DNA of 64,000 nucleotides from an uncultured Clostridia bacterium (GTDB lineage Bacteria > Bacillota > Clostridia > Oscillospirales > Ruminococcaceae), in the NCBI GenBank assembly GCA_947628655.1, contig CANRAS010000006.1, positions 61,646 to 125,645 of the forward strand. The letters run 5' to 3'. Under the pieces are notes generated by a model. The model saw only the letters and a list, made by a program, of their open reading frames with translations. It made no database searches and was not told where the DNA came from. Below are positions 48,717 through 57,849 of the stretch, one piece after another. The first letter of the stretch is position 1. Each line of letters starts with the position of its first letter. The position numbers and the translations under genes are program-made.

Positions 48717-51473
48717 ATGGCACAGATACCGCAAATCAACAACCCCATTACTTCCAAGAACTATAATTACAGTCCCCGCCAGCAGCAGGACGCAAACACG
48801 GAACCGTTTGACGTCGTAAGGCTTACGGGTGTGGGAAGTGCTGGCGTAAATTCGGATTCCGCGTCGAAAAGCCGTCTTGAAATGGGCAACCGCGAGCTTA
48901 TCCCGCTCCAGGTGCAAGCCCCCAAAGACCCCACGCTGGCGGTCGAAATGCTCAAAGACCTTCTTAATATCGAAGTGCTTAATCAGGCGCTCGTGACAGG
49001 TCACACGGAGCTTTACGGGAGTTTGCAGAACCTTGCAAAGGAACTGTACGTCACTTCCGACGAACTCGTCGCGGAGATACAGAACCAAGAACAGCAGAAC
49101 ACGATGTTCAGCGGACACGAGTTCTACGATGTCCTGAGAGAAGTCGCGCAGACGACCTCCGACCCCGCCACGAAAGAACTGATAGGAAATCTGCTTAAAT
49201 CCATAAACTTCGCCCAGAACAAAAACGAGATATTGGGCGCGCTCCGCGCAAATCTGAAGTTCTTATCCGAATACTATTCCCCGAACGAAAGGTTATCGCA
49301 GAAACTTCTTGACCTTTCGCAGAAATGGGGCGCGGACGACGCCGACAAGTATTTTGAAATGCTCAAAGGCGAAACGCTCGCGATACTTAAAGACGTAAGC
49401 GGAAGTCTGCTCAACGACGACAAGACGCAGATGCTTATTCCTCTTATCACGCACAATCTTTCGAGATACAACAACAATCCCTATATGTGCAGAGAACAGT
49501 TCAATCTCCTGCTCACGCAGATTTCATCGGGAACTCTCCGCGAAAGTCTGAAAAATTCGTTCAACAGACTGTATTCGGCTATCTTCGATAAAAAACCGAT
49601 GCAAGACCCCCACACAATGGAGGAAATTGCAAAGATGAACGAAGACATTCCCACTACTAATTATACAACAGATGCTTTAAAAAATCAACCACTTTCGGAC
49701 AATTCAGCGAATAAAAATTTGATTTTTGACGAGGCGCAGGCTGAAATTCAGCAGAATAGCAAAATTTTAGCTGAAAATATTGGTGAAATTGCCACAAGAG
49801 CGTCCGACCCTATCGCGGTTTTTGACGAGGAGGGCAACCAAATCGGTTTCCAAGACCCGAACATCAACAGGATTTTGGACGAAAACGGCAACCCCATTCC
49901 GTTCACGCCCGACCAGCCTGTGTTTGACGAGGAGGGCAGACAGGTGGGATTTCTGCCGAGGGCGCTGTTTGACGAGTTCGGCAGTATGATTTCGGGACTT
50001 CCGCTTATGGACGAGGACGGGAAGTTCATTCCGTTCGGCTTAGGAATACCCGTATACGACGAAAACGGCAGCAGCGCGGGATATATGGCGCAGGCGCTGT
50101 TCGATGAAAACGGCGAGATGATACAGCAGACGCTTGTTGACGCAAACGGCAACCCGATGGCGTTCACACCGCGCTTTCCCGTATATGACGAGAGCGGCGA
50201 ACAAGTAGGATTTTCGGCGCATTTGTTCAGCCAGAACGGGAATATGGTGCTAAATCAGCCGCTTGTTGACATAAACGGAAATCTTCTGCCGTTTATACCC
50301 GCGATGCCGCTTTATGACCAGTACGGCGCTGTTGCCGCATATCAGCCGCGCGCGCTGTTCGATGTGAACGGAAATCCGATAATGCAGCCGCTTGTGGACG
50401 GCGACGGCTATCCGCTCGCGACCATTCCGCAGGAACCTGTTCTGAATGAAATCGGCGAACAGATAGGTTTCCGCGCAAGGCTTTACGACAAAAACGGCAA
50501 GCGTATTCTGCACGAACAGATTTTCGATATGGACGGCAACCCGATTTCCGAAAGCGAAGAAGAACCCCGCGAGATTACGGGCTGGCACAAGTTCTTAAAC
50601 GAACTTATGTCCGAACCGGGCTACACCCAGCGCCTGAAATCATCGGGCTACAATCTCGAAAGCATTTTAAGCGCGTATAACCGCGGAAGATACAGCGGTT
50701 CGGACGCGCTGAAAGAACTGATAGACGGCTTGTTTATCGCAAAGGACGACCCCGCCGCAGGCGCGCAGTCCGAACTTATGCGCACTGATATGGCGAAAGT
50801 CCACACAATGCAGGAGATGATAGACGAACTGAACTCCCTCCTGCGCGATATGCCAGACGTTCCATTGCGCGAAAGACTGTACGGCGTATTTGTCGATATA
50901 ATCGACAAAATGGCGGTAAAGAACGAACTTCCCCAGCACGGAATACGCCCGCCCGTAAGTTCGACGCTCGACAATCTCACGGACTTCATACAGGCGAACA
51001 TCAACAATCCCGCGCTGAAATCGCTTGACAGCTTTAACGCGTCGAACCTCCTGCAGAGCCTGCTGAACGCTCCCGGCGTATTTACCCCGCTTGCGCACTA
51101 TATTCTTCCGCTCGAAGTCGCGAACACCCGCGCTTTCGGGGAACTTTGGGTAGACAACGACGAAAACAACCCGAATAATACCCCCGGTACTCAGAGAAAC
51201 TATCACCTGTTCCTAACGTTCGACGTTGAAACGATAGGGCGGTTTGAACTCGATATGTACGCGTTCGGCGAGGACGTGAACCTGTCGCTTTTGTACCCGC
51301 CGAAGTTTGAAAGCGAGATAAACCCTATGAAAGACAGGGTAAACAAGATAATCCACAATATCGGCTATCACGCGCAGAATTTTGAAACCGCGCCGCTGAA
51401 AAAACCGCACAATCTGGTAGAGGTGTTCCCGAAGATAACCGACAAGCGCATAACTTTGAATAAGCGCGTATGA
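48717..51473 (+). CDS. FliK/YlqG-like flagellar protein with DENG repeats
   Basis: The 918-residue protein has no membrane segment. Residues 1-320 are mostly helical. Residues about 366-610 hold about five higher-order units of about 43 residues, each made of three subunits of the type VFDEEGRQVGFLPRA, LFDENGEMI, LVDANGNPMAFTPRFP. The C-terminus (TFDVETIGRFELDMYAFGED, then VNLSLLYPPKF) resembles FliK hook-length control domains. Next to it is an FlhB-tail gene, as in the Bacillus ylqG-ylqH pair. A sigma-28-like promoter lies upstream. Bases 49650-49800, just before the repeats, are AT-rich compared with the rest. Confidence 0.75.
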   Translation: MAQIPQINNPITSKNYNYSPRQQQDANTEPFDVVRLTGVGSAGVNSDSASKSRLEMGNRELIPLQVQAPKDPTLAVEMLKDLLNIEVLNQALVTGHTELYGSLQNLAKELYVTSDELVAEIQNQEQQNTMFSGHEFYDVLREVAQTTSDPATKELIGNLLKSINFAQNKNEILGALRANLKFLSEYYSPNERLSQKLLDLSQKWGADDADKYFEMLKGETLAILKDVSGSLLNDDKTQMLIPLITHNLSRYNNNPYMCREQFNLLLTQISSGTLRESLKNSFNRLYSAIFDKKPMQDPHTMEEIAKMNEDIPTTNYTTDALKNQPLSDNSANKNLIFDEAQAEIQQNSKILAENIGEIATRASDPIAVFDEEGNQIGFQDPNINRILDENGNPIPFTPDQPVFDEEGRQVGFLPRALFDEFGSMISGLPLMDEDGKFIPFGLGIPVYDENGSSAGYMAQALFDENGEMIQQTLVDANGNPMAFTPRFPVYDESGEQVGFSAHLFSQNGNMVLNQPLVDINGNLLPFIPAMPLYDQYGAVAAYQPRALFDVNGNPIMQPLVDGDGYPLATIPQEPVLNEIGEQIGFRARLYDKNGKRILHEQIFDMDGNPISESEEEPREITGWHKFLNELMSEPGYTQRLKSSGYNLESILSAYNRGRYSGSDALKELIDGLFIAKDDPAAGAQSELMRTDMAKVHTMQEMIDELNSLLRDMPDVPLRERLYGVFVDIIDKMAVKNELPQHGIRPPVSSTLDNLTDFIQANINNPALKSLDSFNASNLLQSLLNAPGVFTPLAHYILPLEVANTRAFGELWVDNDENNPNNTPGTQRNYHLFLTFDVETIGRFELDMYAFGEDVNLSLLYPPKFESEINPMKDRVNKIIHNIGYHAQNFETAPLKKPHNLVEVFPKITDKRITLNKRV

Positions 51474-51499
51474 TACTGTAATTTCCGAGGAGTAAGAAA

Positions 51500-51811
51500 A
51501 TGGCACGACAAAAGCACCCTATGGCTCCCGCCAACAACAAGCGCCTTTACGGACAAAACGCGGCGGTGGCTCTTAAATATAACCCCGATATGAACTACGC
51601 CCCCGTTGTCGTCGCGTCGGGCTTGGGCGAACTCGCTCAGCGCATAGTGAATATAGCGGACGAGGCGGGAGTTCCCGTATACAGAGATGACAGCGTTGCC
51701 GCATTGCTTGTAATGCTGAACGCCGGGGAAACTATTCCGAAAGAACTCTATCAGATAGTAGCCGCGATTTACGCGGAAGTCGTGTATACCGCAGATAAAA
51801 TGCGAAAGTAA
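51500..51811 (+). CDS. FlhB C-terminal-like protein (YlqH-like)
   Basis: The 103-residue protein aligns with the cytoplasmic tail of FlhB/YscU: AAVALKYNPDMNYAPVVVAS, GLGELAQRIVNIADEAGVPV and ETIPKELYQIVAAIYAEVVY. The NPTH autocleavage motif, which normally precedes AVAL, is absent (YGQNAAVAL). Such stand-alone tails occur next to FliK-like genes and may act in export switching. It is 26 bases behind the FliK-like gene in the same transcript. Confidence 0.85.
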   Translation: MARQKHPMAPANNKRLYGQNAAVALKYNPDMNYAPVVVASGLGELAQRIVNIADEAGVPVYRDDSVAALLVMLNAGETIPKELYQIVAAIYAEVVYTADKMRK

Positions 51812-51907
51812 ACCGTTGTTACACGCGTTTTCGTTGGCAAAATATACAAAAATCATCGGCTAATTTGGCTAAAACGGGGAAATTTGGATAAATCTGCTTA
51901 AAATCCC

Positions 51908-51936
51908 TTGAAAAAACGTTTGGCAGGTGCTATAAT
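51908..51936 (+). promoter_or_regulatory. pyrE promoter
   Basis: TTGAAA (51908-51913), 17-base spacer, TATAAT (51931-51936). No pyrimidine attenuator hairpin is seen in the short leader. Confidence 0.8.
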
Positions 51937-51979
51937 GTAAATGGAGTAGTATACGTTAATACAAGGAGATATGTACTCT

Positions 51980-52633
51980 ATGACCTATAAAGAGAGTTTT
52001 ATCAAATTTATGGCGGATTGCGGCGTGCTGAAATTCGGCGAGTTTACGCTGAAAAGCGGTCGTGTTGCCCCGTACTTTATCAACTGCGGAAACTACAAAA
52101 CGGGCGCGCAGCTTGCAAAACTCGGAGAGTATTACGCGGAGTGCATAAACGAACACGGCTTGAAACCGCAGACGCTTTTCGGTCCCGCTTATAAGGGAAT
52201 ACCGCTGTCTGTCGCGGCGAGCGTTGCGCTCTATAACAAATTCGGTATGGACTGCAATTACTGCTTTGACCGCAAGGAGGCAAAAGACCACGGCGAGGGC
52301 GGAATGTTCGTCGGAAAGGCGCTTGAGGACGGCGAAAAGGTCGTTATCATAGAGGACGTTATGACAAGCGGAAAGGCTCTGCGCGAGGTTCTCCCGAAAC
52401 TTAAAGGCGCGGCGAATATCGACATAGAGGGTATGATAATCACGGTTGACCGCTGCGAAAAGGGTCTTGAAACGAACAAATCGGCGGTTCAGGAAGTGTA
52501 TGACGAGTTCGGAATTAATGTATACTCGATTGTCACGATAAACGACATAATCGCGGCGCTTGAAAACGGCATTGTCGCGGGCGCTGAATATGTCCAAAAG
52601 ATGAAAGAATACAGAACAGCCTACGGCGCATAA
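51980..52633 (+). CDS. pyrE: Orotate phosphoribosyltransferase
   Basis: Makes orotidine monophosphate from orotate and PRPP. The 217-residue protein has FTLKSGRVAPYFINCG, FGPAYKGIPL, YCFDRKEAKDHGEGG and the PRPP motif VVIIEDVMTSGKALRE. ATG 51980 was chosen because AAGGAGA sits 10 bases upstream; the ATG three codons earlier is too close. Alone among pyrimidine genes here; the next gene may share its transcript. Confidence 0.95.
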   Translation: MTYKESFIKFMADCGVLKFGEFTLKSGRVAPYFINCGNYKTGAQLAKLGEYYAECINEHGLKPQTLFGPAYKGIPLSVAASVALYNKFGMDCNYCFDRKEAKDHGEGGMFVGKALEDGEKVVIIEDVMTSGKALREVLPKLKGAANIDIEGMIITVDRCEKGLETNKSAVQEVYDEFGINVYSIVTINDIIAALENGIVAGAEYVQKMKEYRTAYGA

Positions 52634-52673
52634 ACACGCAGGCAGTTACTACATAGAATAAGGAGTGATTTGT

Positions 52674-53921
52674 ATGACAGTAGGTAGTATGGCAAGATTA
52701 CAAATGAATATGGCGCAGGCGCAGACAAAATACGGCAGTCAGCTTGACAGCCTGTATTCGACTTACAATTGGACGAAGAACAGCGCTATCAACAAATACG
52801 GCTTTAAGAACAACGCGACCGCGTCAAAGACGCTCGATGAATTGCTTAACAGCAGTGCGCTGAAAAACAAGGACGACAATTTCCGTGCGCAGTTCAGCGA
52901 TTTGTACAAGAGCATTTTCGGCATTGCCGATGACAGCAAGGACGAAGATGTCGCGTCCGCGCAGTCGATAAAGGCGGCGTCCGCGTCGGCGGGCAACGCC
53001 GCGGAGAGCATAAAGGCGTTCGCCGACAGTATGAAATACGGCGATGAAGTTGACGTTGATACATACAAAAAGTACGCGCAGTCTTTTGTTGACAGCTATA
53101 ACGCAATGGTTGACAAGGTGGGCAATTCGGATAACCAAGCGGTTCTCCAAAAGGGCGTTCTTATGGTGAATACGGGCAAGGTTTATTCGAGTACGCTTAA
53201 ACGCGCGGGCATTACTATGGGCGCGGACAACAAGCTGACGCTCAGCGACGACCTTTCAAAGGTATCAGCCGTAAATATCAAGAGCGCGTTCGGCTCTTTG
53301 GGATTTTCCGAAAAGGTTATCCAGAAAGCGGGACAGATAAACGAACTCACGGGCGGCAACGGCGTATTCTACGCAAGCGGAGCAAGACCGAGCACATCGG
53401 TTTCGGGTTCTGACAGCGACTACACGGACAACGCGGGTACGCTTAAAGAACTTTCCGCGAAGATGAAAGAAACCGCTAATAATGTAGTGTCTTACGCAAA
53501 GGGTTTGGGAACAGAGGACAAAACCTACAATGCGGAGGATTACACGAAAGTCGCAAAGGATTTTGTTGACAGCTACAACAAGTTTATCGACGAGGCAAGC
53601 AAAAGCGACAAGATGTCCGTCCGCAACAGAGCGACAACGCTTTCAAACGGCGCGCAGGCTTATAAGTATTCGCTCCAGCGCGCGGGAATAAACGTAGACA
53701 AGTACGGCAGGCTGTCGCTTGCCGATGAAAACAAGCTGAATCAGCTTACCGACAAGGACGTAAAATATTCGTTCGGCAGCGGCGGTTTCGCGCAAAAGGC
53801 TATCGACAAGGCGGATCAGGTAAATTCGCTTGTAAGTTCCGCGTCCGCGCTCGGCTACAACTACAACAAAACGACAAACTACGCTTATAATCTCGGCGCA
53901 TTGTTTGCGGTTTACGCTTAA
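52674..53921 (+). CDS. Tandem-duplicated domain protein, possibly flagellar (FliD-like repeats)
   Basis: The 415-residue protein has no signal peptide. It holds two copies of a domain of about 135 residues (about residues 92-230 and 260-405), each with SFVDSYNAMVDK or DFVDSYNKFIDE, then STLKRAGI or YSLQRAGI, DNKLTLSDD or YGRLSLADE, and a Phe-Gly-Ser-rich end. The N-terminus is helical (MARLQMNMAQAQTKYG). The repeat recalls the C-terminal part of FliD-type hook-associated proteins, but this is weak. ATG 52674 follows AAGGAGTG. It lies 40 bases behind pyrE and before a strong terminator. Confidence 0.7.
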   Translation: MTVGSMARLQMNMAQAQTKYGSQLDSLYSTYNWTKNSAINKYGFKNNATASKTLDELLNSSALKNKDDNFRAQFSDLYKSIFGIADDSKDEDVASAQSIKAASASAGNAAESIKAFADSMKYGDEVDVDTYKKYAQSFVDSYNAMVDKVGNSDNQAVLQKGVLMVNTGKVYSSTLKRAGITMGADNKLTLSDDLSKVSAVNIKSAFGSLGFSEKVIQKAGQINELTGGNGVFYASGARPSTSVSGSDSDYTDNAGTLKELSAKMKETANNVVSYAKGLGTEDKTYNAEDYTKVAKDFVDSYNKFIDEASKSDKMSVRNRATTLSNGAQAYKYSLQRAGINVDKYGRLSLADENKLNQLTDKDVKYSFGSGGFAQKAIDKADQVNSLVSSASALGYNYNKTTNYAYNLGALFAVYA

Positions 53922-53937
53922 AAAACTTAATTGATAA

Positions 53938-53974
53938 TAAAAACCCTCCCGCAGTTCTGCGGGAGGGGTTTTTT
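53938..53974. terminator. Bidirectional terminator
   Basis: AAACCCTCCCGCAG-TTCT-GCGGGAGGGGTTTTTT, with A run in front and T run behind. It serves the plus-strand gene ending at 53921 and the minus-strand gene ending at 53990. Confidence 0.92.
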
Positions 53975-53989
53975 ATTGATTTAGTCAAA

Positions 53990-54805
53990 TTACGATGAAA
54001 CAGCGTCCTCTAAAACGTCCTCGTCGACTTCGATTATCTTGCGGTTCATTTCGATTGTCGGCTGAAGTCTGCCCATATCGTCAAATTCGCTCGTGATTGA
54101 AACGCCCATAAGGTTGCCCTTTGCGCCTGAGAAGTTCAGCAAATTCTGCGCGCCCACGTCGAATTTGTAAACAAGCGTGAGTTCGGGCGGGGTATCTTCT
54201 CGGCAGGTGAACACTATCCTGAAACTGCTGCAGTCCTCGAACACAAACGCCGCCTCGGTGTCGCCGTTAAAGAGCAACGGCGCGATTACGTTCTTGCGCT
54301 CTTTAAATTCGGGAACAGTTTCTTCCTCCTCGGCTAGTTCATCGTCGTAAATATTCTGCGCCGCGAGTATTCGGCTCCCGTTTTGCACACCGACCGTGAG
54401 CGTTAAGTCTTTGTAGATATAATCCGTAGACGAGGGTTCTCCGTTTTCATCAAGACCGTTGAATACGCTCCCCGTCAATACATATGTATCGGGCGCCTCC
54501 TGCGTCAGCGTGTAGGTAAACACGGGCGCGTATACTATCGTTTGATACTGCGACAATATTTCGGTCATTTCAACAGCGGAAATGTTCCCCTCCGTGTTTG
54601 AATTCATCTTGTCTATTATTTGTGTAAGCGTTGAGTTTGCGTCAACGTCGTAGGTGTAAACCCTTGTGACGTACATATTGTTGTCGTTTTTCTGCGGAAT
54701 ATCACCGCAAAGCACCAAGTCGTGCGACCGCAGAACGAACAGCAGGAATATCGCGACTATCGCGGCGACAAGCGCCGCTATTATTATTCCGATAGCAATT
54801 TTCAT
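53990..54805 (-). CDS. Single-pass membrane protein, unknown
   Basis: The 271-residue protein has an N-terminal membrane helix (KIAIGIIIAALVAAIVAIFL, residues 2-25) and an exported domain with alternating beta-type stretches and many acidic residues, including a Glu-rich loop (DDELAEEEETVPEFKERK). No family recognised. ATG 54805 has AAAAGGAG upstream. It lies 14 bases behind the FkbM methyltransferase gene and may share its transcript with that and the EAL-HDOD gene. Confidence 0.75.
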   Translation of the reverse strand: MKIAIGIIIAALVAAIVAIFLLFVLRSHDLVLCGDIPQKNDNNMYVTRVYTYDVDANSTLTQIIDKMNSNTEGNISAVEMTEILSQYQTIVYAPVFTYTLTQEAPDTYVLTGSVFNGLDENGEPSSTDYIYKDLTLTVGVQNGSRILAAQNIYDDELAEEEETVPEFKERKNVIAPLLFNGDTEAAFVFEDCSSFRIVFTCREDTPPELTLVYKFDVGAQNLLNFSGAKGNLMGVSITSEFDDMGRLQPTIEMNRKIIEVDEDVLEDAVSS

Positions 54806-54819
54806 ATTAGCTCCTTTTA

Positions 54820-55905
54820 TTAAACGCAGTATAAATTGGTGTCCCAATCGGGGATATACGGGTGGTGGCGGAGATAGAATTTGTACCGCTTGTTCATTTC
54901 ATTTATAAGCAGCGGCAGTTTGAACATATCCTCGTTTCTGTGATACACCGCGACATTCAGTTTCGGCTTGAAATTCGTTATCGTGTTCACCGCCCCGCGC
55001 AGGGCGTTTTCCTCCGAACCCTCCACGTCTATCTTAATGTAAGTCGCGGGCTGACCTTGTAACATAGTATCGGTTTTCATCATCTTTATATCCCGATACT
55101 GTGCGCCCCTGTGCGTACCCCCGCTTGCGGTGCTGCTCCTGCCTGCCCGCATATTGAAAGTTATCGTCGTGTCCTCGTCCCATGCCCCGACGTTATACGC
55201 CTCAAGCAGAGCCGAGCCTATCATATAAAGCCTGCGTTTCAGCTTGCGGTAATTCTTGCTGTCGGGTTCCATTGCATACAGTTTTTTGAACTGCAATGAC
55301 GTGCCGTTTAAAAACTCTACGAGCGTATCGCCGTCGTATGCGCCGAGGTCGACAACGATTTCCTCCGTGCCGATCCCCAGCAAGTCGAACTTCTCTTCGG
55401 CGGGAGTTTCACATTCGCGCAGGTATTTTATATCCCCGCTTAATTTATAGCGGATAACGCTTTGGAATACCGCTTTCGACTGCTCGTCGGCAAGCATTTT
55501 ATAGACCTTTTCAAGGTCGTTTCTGTTCGCTTTCGCGTAAGCCAAATCAAAAACGCCGTCGCCGATTACGGGAACATTCGGCGCGTACAGTTCGTGCTTT
55601 TCGGCGATACTGTAAATATGCTCCATAACGCCCTCAAGCTGAGAGCCGAAACACACGAGTATTATAAAATCATCGCCGTAAAGATTTTCAATTTCCGACA
55701 GCGTTTTGACCTTGCACCCCAAAAAACTCTGCCCGCGCACAAAGTTATCCGACGCCATAATATCGGTAAACTTCAAATCGTGCTGTTCTAAAGCCGCGCT
55801 TATTTTCTCCGCGCCGTCGCCCATTCCGTAAAGCACGACAGGTTTTCCCGCCCCGTTTAAATACGCCCAAAGGTCGGTTTCTATTTCATCAAGAAAAAAC
55901 GACAT
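54820..55905 (-). CDS. FkbM family methyltransferase with N-terminal nucleotide-fold domain
   Basis: The 361-residue protein has an N-terminal part (VVLYGMGDGAEKISAALEQH) like a Rossmann-type sugar-binding domain, and a C-terminal FkbM methyltransferase: EIVVDLGAYDGDTLVEFLNG (SAM site), LYAMEPDSKNYRKL and ATYIKIDVEGSEENALRGA. Such proteins methylate sugars, and in motile bacteria may act on flagellar or surface glycans; that link is inference from the neighbours. Confidence 0.85.
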   Translation of the reverse strand: MSFFLDEIETDLWAYLNGAGKPVVLYGMGDGAEKISAALEQHDLKFTDIMASDNFVRGQSFLGCKVKTLSEIENLYGDDFIILVCFGSQLEGVMEHIYSIAEKHELYAPNVPVIGDGVFDLAYAKANRNDLEKVYKMLADEQSKAVFQSVIRYKLSGDIKYLRECETPAEEKFDLLGIGTEEIVVDLGAYDGDTLVEFLNGTSLQFKKLYAMEPDSKNYRKLKRRLYMIGSALLEAYNVGAWDEDTTITFNMRAGRSSTASGGTHRGAQYRDIKMMKTDTMLQGQPATYIKIDVEGSEENALRGAVNTITNFKPKLNVAVYHRNEDMFKLPLLINEMNKRYKFYLRHHPYIPDWDTNLYCV

Positions 55906-55936
55906 TTTATATTCCCTTTCTTGAAATTCCCAAAAA

Positions 55937-57157
55937 TCAGTTGCTTAGATTATCTATCCCTGTGATACACTTCGTAAACAGTTCGCTCACTTCATCGGGG
56001 TTTAAGTGATATTTAACGGCTATAGCGTCGAACTCCTCCCACTTCCCCTCGGAGTAGGACATCGCCATTTCAAAGACGTCGCTGTAAATTCCTCCGCGCC
56101 GCAGAAGTCCCTTTTTAATATCGTTAGTCAGCGGAAATTCCTCCAGAGCCTGCGCCAAAAAGCGTTCTCCGCTGAAAACCATCATCGAAAGCAATCCCAT
56201 AAGGTAGAACGATTCGCCTTGATTGCCCGTCATCGGGATAAGTCCCGAAAGCCCGCGCGAGAACTTCGCGAGCAGTAACGCGAGTTTCATAAGCTCCATA
56301 TTCTCGTTCTGCGAGATTTTCTGCATACCCATAAGATAGACCCACTCGCGCAGATAGTCAAGCCCCAATATCAAAATCGCCTGATTTATCGAGGATACCT
56401 TGCTTGAAACGCCGAAGTAAACGGAATTTATCAGCCGAAGTATCCGCTGGCACATTGCCGTATCGCGCGACATAACGCTTACTATGTCGCTTATTTCGGG
56501 TTCGGGCGACGCCATAAGCTGCATTGTACCGACGAGGTTCACGGGCAACGGCTGAAGATTATTTTCCGCGCTCTGCGACGGCAGAGCGAAAAACCTGCCG
56601 CGCATATACGCGCACCCTAATTTTTTCGCATAGTCAAGTTCCGCCGCCGTTTCGACGTTATCAGCCAAAATCAGCTTGTTTGAATATCGGCAGACATACG
56701 CTTTCTCTTCAAGTTCCTTTTGCGGAAGTTTTATGTCAAGTCTTACTATATCGCAGTTCGGGAGGTATTCGTTCAGTTTCTCGGAATGTTCCGTCCCCGT
56801 CAAAGCTATGGTGTAACCCTGTTCTTTGAGAAACGCTATTTCGCTTTGCACAAGTTCATCGTCAAGCTGTTCTTCGCCGACTTCGCAAACGACGAGTTCG
56901 GGCGAAAATTCTCTTACCGCCTGCCGATTGATTAAACCGCCCGTGAAGTTAATATACGCCTTTGAACCGCCCGTATAAATCAACGTATCGACCCCGAAAA
57001 GCGAGTTCCTGTACACCGCGGAGGAAGAACCGCGCTCGGAGTTTTCGGGATAATAGAACTGTTCGGCGTTCTCATCATTGCAGCGATACAAAAGCTCGTA
57101 AGCGAAAACGCTTTCGTCGCGGCAAAATATGGGTTGTCGTGTCAAATATATGCTCAT
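55937..57157 (-). CDS. Degenerate EAL plus HDOD protein (YuxH/CdgJ-like)
   Basis: The 406-residue protein has an N-terminal EAL-like domain in which EAL reads ELL (FAYELLYR), and the DDFGTG catalytic loop is replaced by ALTGTEH, so cyclic di-GMP cleavage is unlikely. The later DNVETAAELDYAKKLGC matches the ExVET region. The C-terminal HDOD domain (NLVGTMQLMASPEPEISDIV, SINQAILILGLDYLREWVYL) is a HD-GYP relative without catalytic residues. Such proteins act as signalling scaffolds in motility. ATG 57157 has GGAGGA upstream. Confidence 0.88.
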   Translation of the reverse strand: MSIYLTRQPIFCRDESVFAYELLYRCNDENAEQFYYPENSERGSSSAVYRNSLFGVDTLIYTGGSKAYINFTGGLINRQAVREFSPELVVCEVGEEQLDDELVQSEIAFLKEQGYTIALTGTEHSEKLNEYLPNCDIVRLDIKLPQKELEEKAYVCRYSNKLILADNVETAAELDYAKKLGCAYMRGRFFALPSQSAENNLQPLPVNLVGTMQLMASPEPEISDIVSVMSRDTAMCQRILRLINSVYFGVSSKVSSINQAILILGLDYLREWVYLMGMQKISQNENMELMKLALLLAKFSRGLSGLIPMTGNQGESFYLMGLLSMMVFSGERFLAQALEEFPLTNDIKKGLLRRGGIYSDVFEMAMSYSEGKWEEFDAIAVKYHLNPDEVSELFTKCITGIDNLSN

Positions 57158-57330
57158 CGATCTGTTCCTCCGCAAACTTATACATATTTATTATACATCA
57201 TTCGCGCGATTTTTTCAAGTACCGCAGGACCATTTTCACACATACAACTGCTCATATTTGCTTTTTTGTGTATTTTGCACAAATCAACAGGCGTTTTCCC
57301 GCCGTCGGGTAATGTTAACAAAGCGTTCTC

Positions 57331-57390
57331 CCCGCCAACGGCGGGGAGCGCGTTATTACTATGCACTATGCACTCAGCACTATAAACTGT
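57331..57390 (-). repeat. REP-like palindrome and CACTNNN heptad array
   Basis: CCCCGCC-AAC-GGCGGGG (57331-57347), then CACTATG, CACTATG, CACTCAG, CACTATA-type units (57358-57390). On the minus strand these read TAGTGCA, TAGTGCT. It matches 1291-1339. Confidence 0.7.
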
Positions 57391-57471
57391 TGCGGCGGGG
57401 CTTTGGTATAACGTTGCTTTACAGCGGTAAGGCGGTTTTGAATGGCGGGCGCGGGGTGGCTTTGGGTCACT

Positions 57472-57668
57472 GCGCCCCCTTATCGCGGTGGGCGTTTTCT
57501 CGATGCACCTCATTCCCCGCGCCCATACGGGCGCGGGGAATATAGGCGCACTCGAAAACGCGACGGTTTTCCGCTTGAATTTTGCTAACGCAAAATTCCC
57601 CCGCCTGTCGGCGGGGCGTTTGGCTAACGCCAAACGGCGGAAAACCGCAACGCTCTGCGAAACCGCTC
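57472..57668 (+). repeat. Palindromic module D, copy 3
   Basis: GCGCCCCCTTATCGCGGTGG and GCGTTTTCTCG, ATTCCCCGCGCCCATACGGG and its pairing, then ACGGTTTTCCGC pairing with GCGGAAAACCG around AATTTTGCTAACGCAAAATT and GTTTGGCTAACGCCAAAC. The inner palindromes differ from the other copies but are again self-paired. Confidence 0.77.
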
Positions 57669-57795
57669 TAGGTGGCTTTTGGCGCGCGGAATGTCACCGG
57701 CATTCCGCGCGCGGAGAGGTTGCTTTAAACCGACCGTTTCGCGCACTTCGTGCGCTCCACTACGCGCAAGGGGGACGCCCTCTATCGCAGGGCTA
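57668..57795 (-). repeat. Palindromic module E, copy 2
   Basis: GCGCGCGGAATG-TCACCGG-CATTCCGCGCGC, GCGCACTTCGTGCGC and CCCTCTATCGCAGGGC. Reverse of 5911-6045. Confidence 0.8.
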
Positions 57796-57849
57796 GCGTT
57801 GACCGCTTGCGGTCAACCCGCCCTCTTTTTGCTCCGCTTTAGCGGAGCA

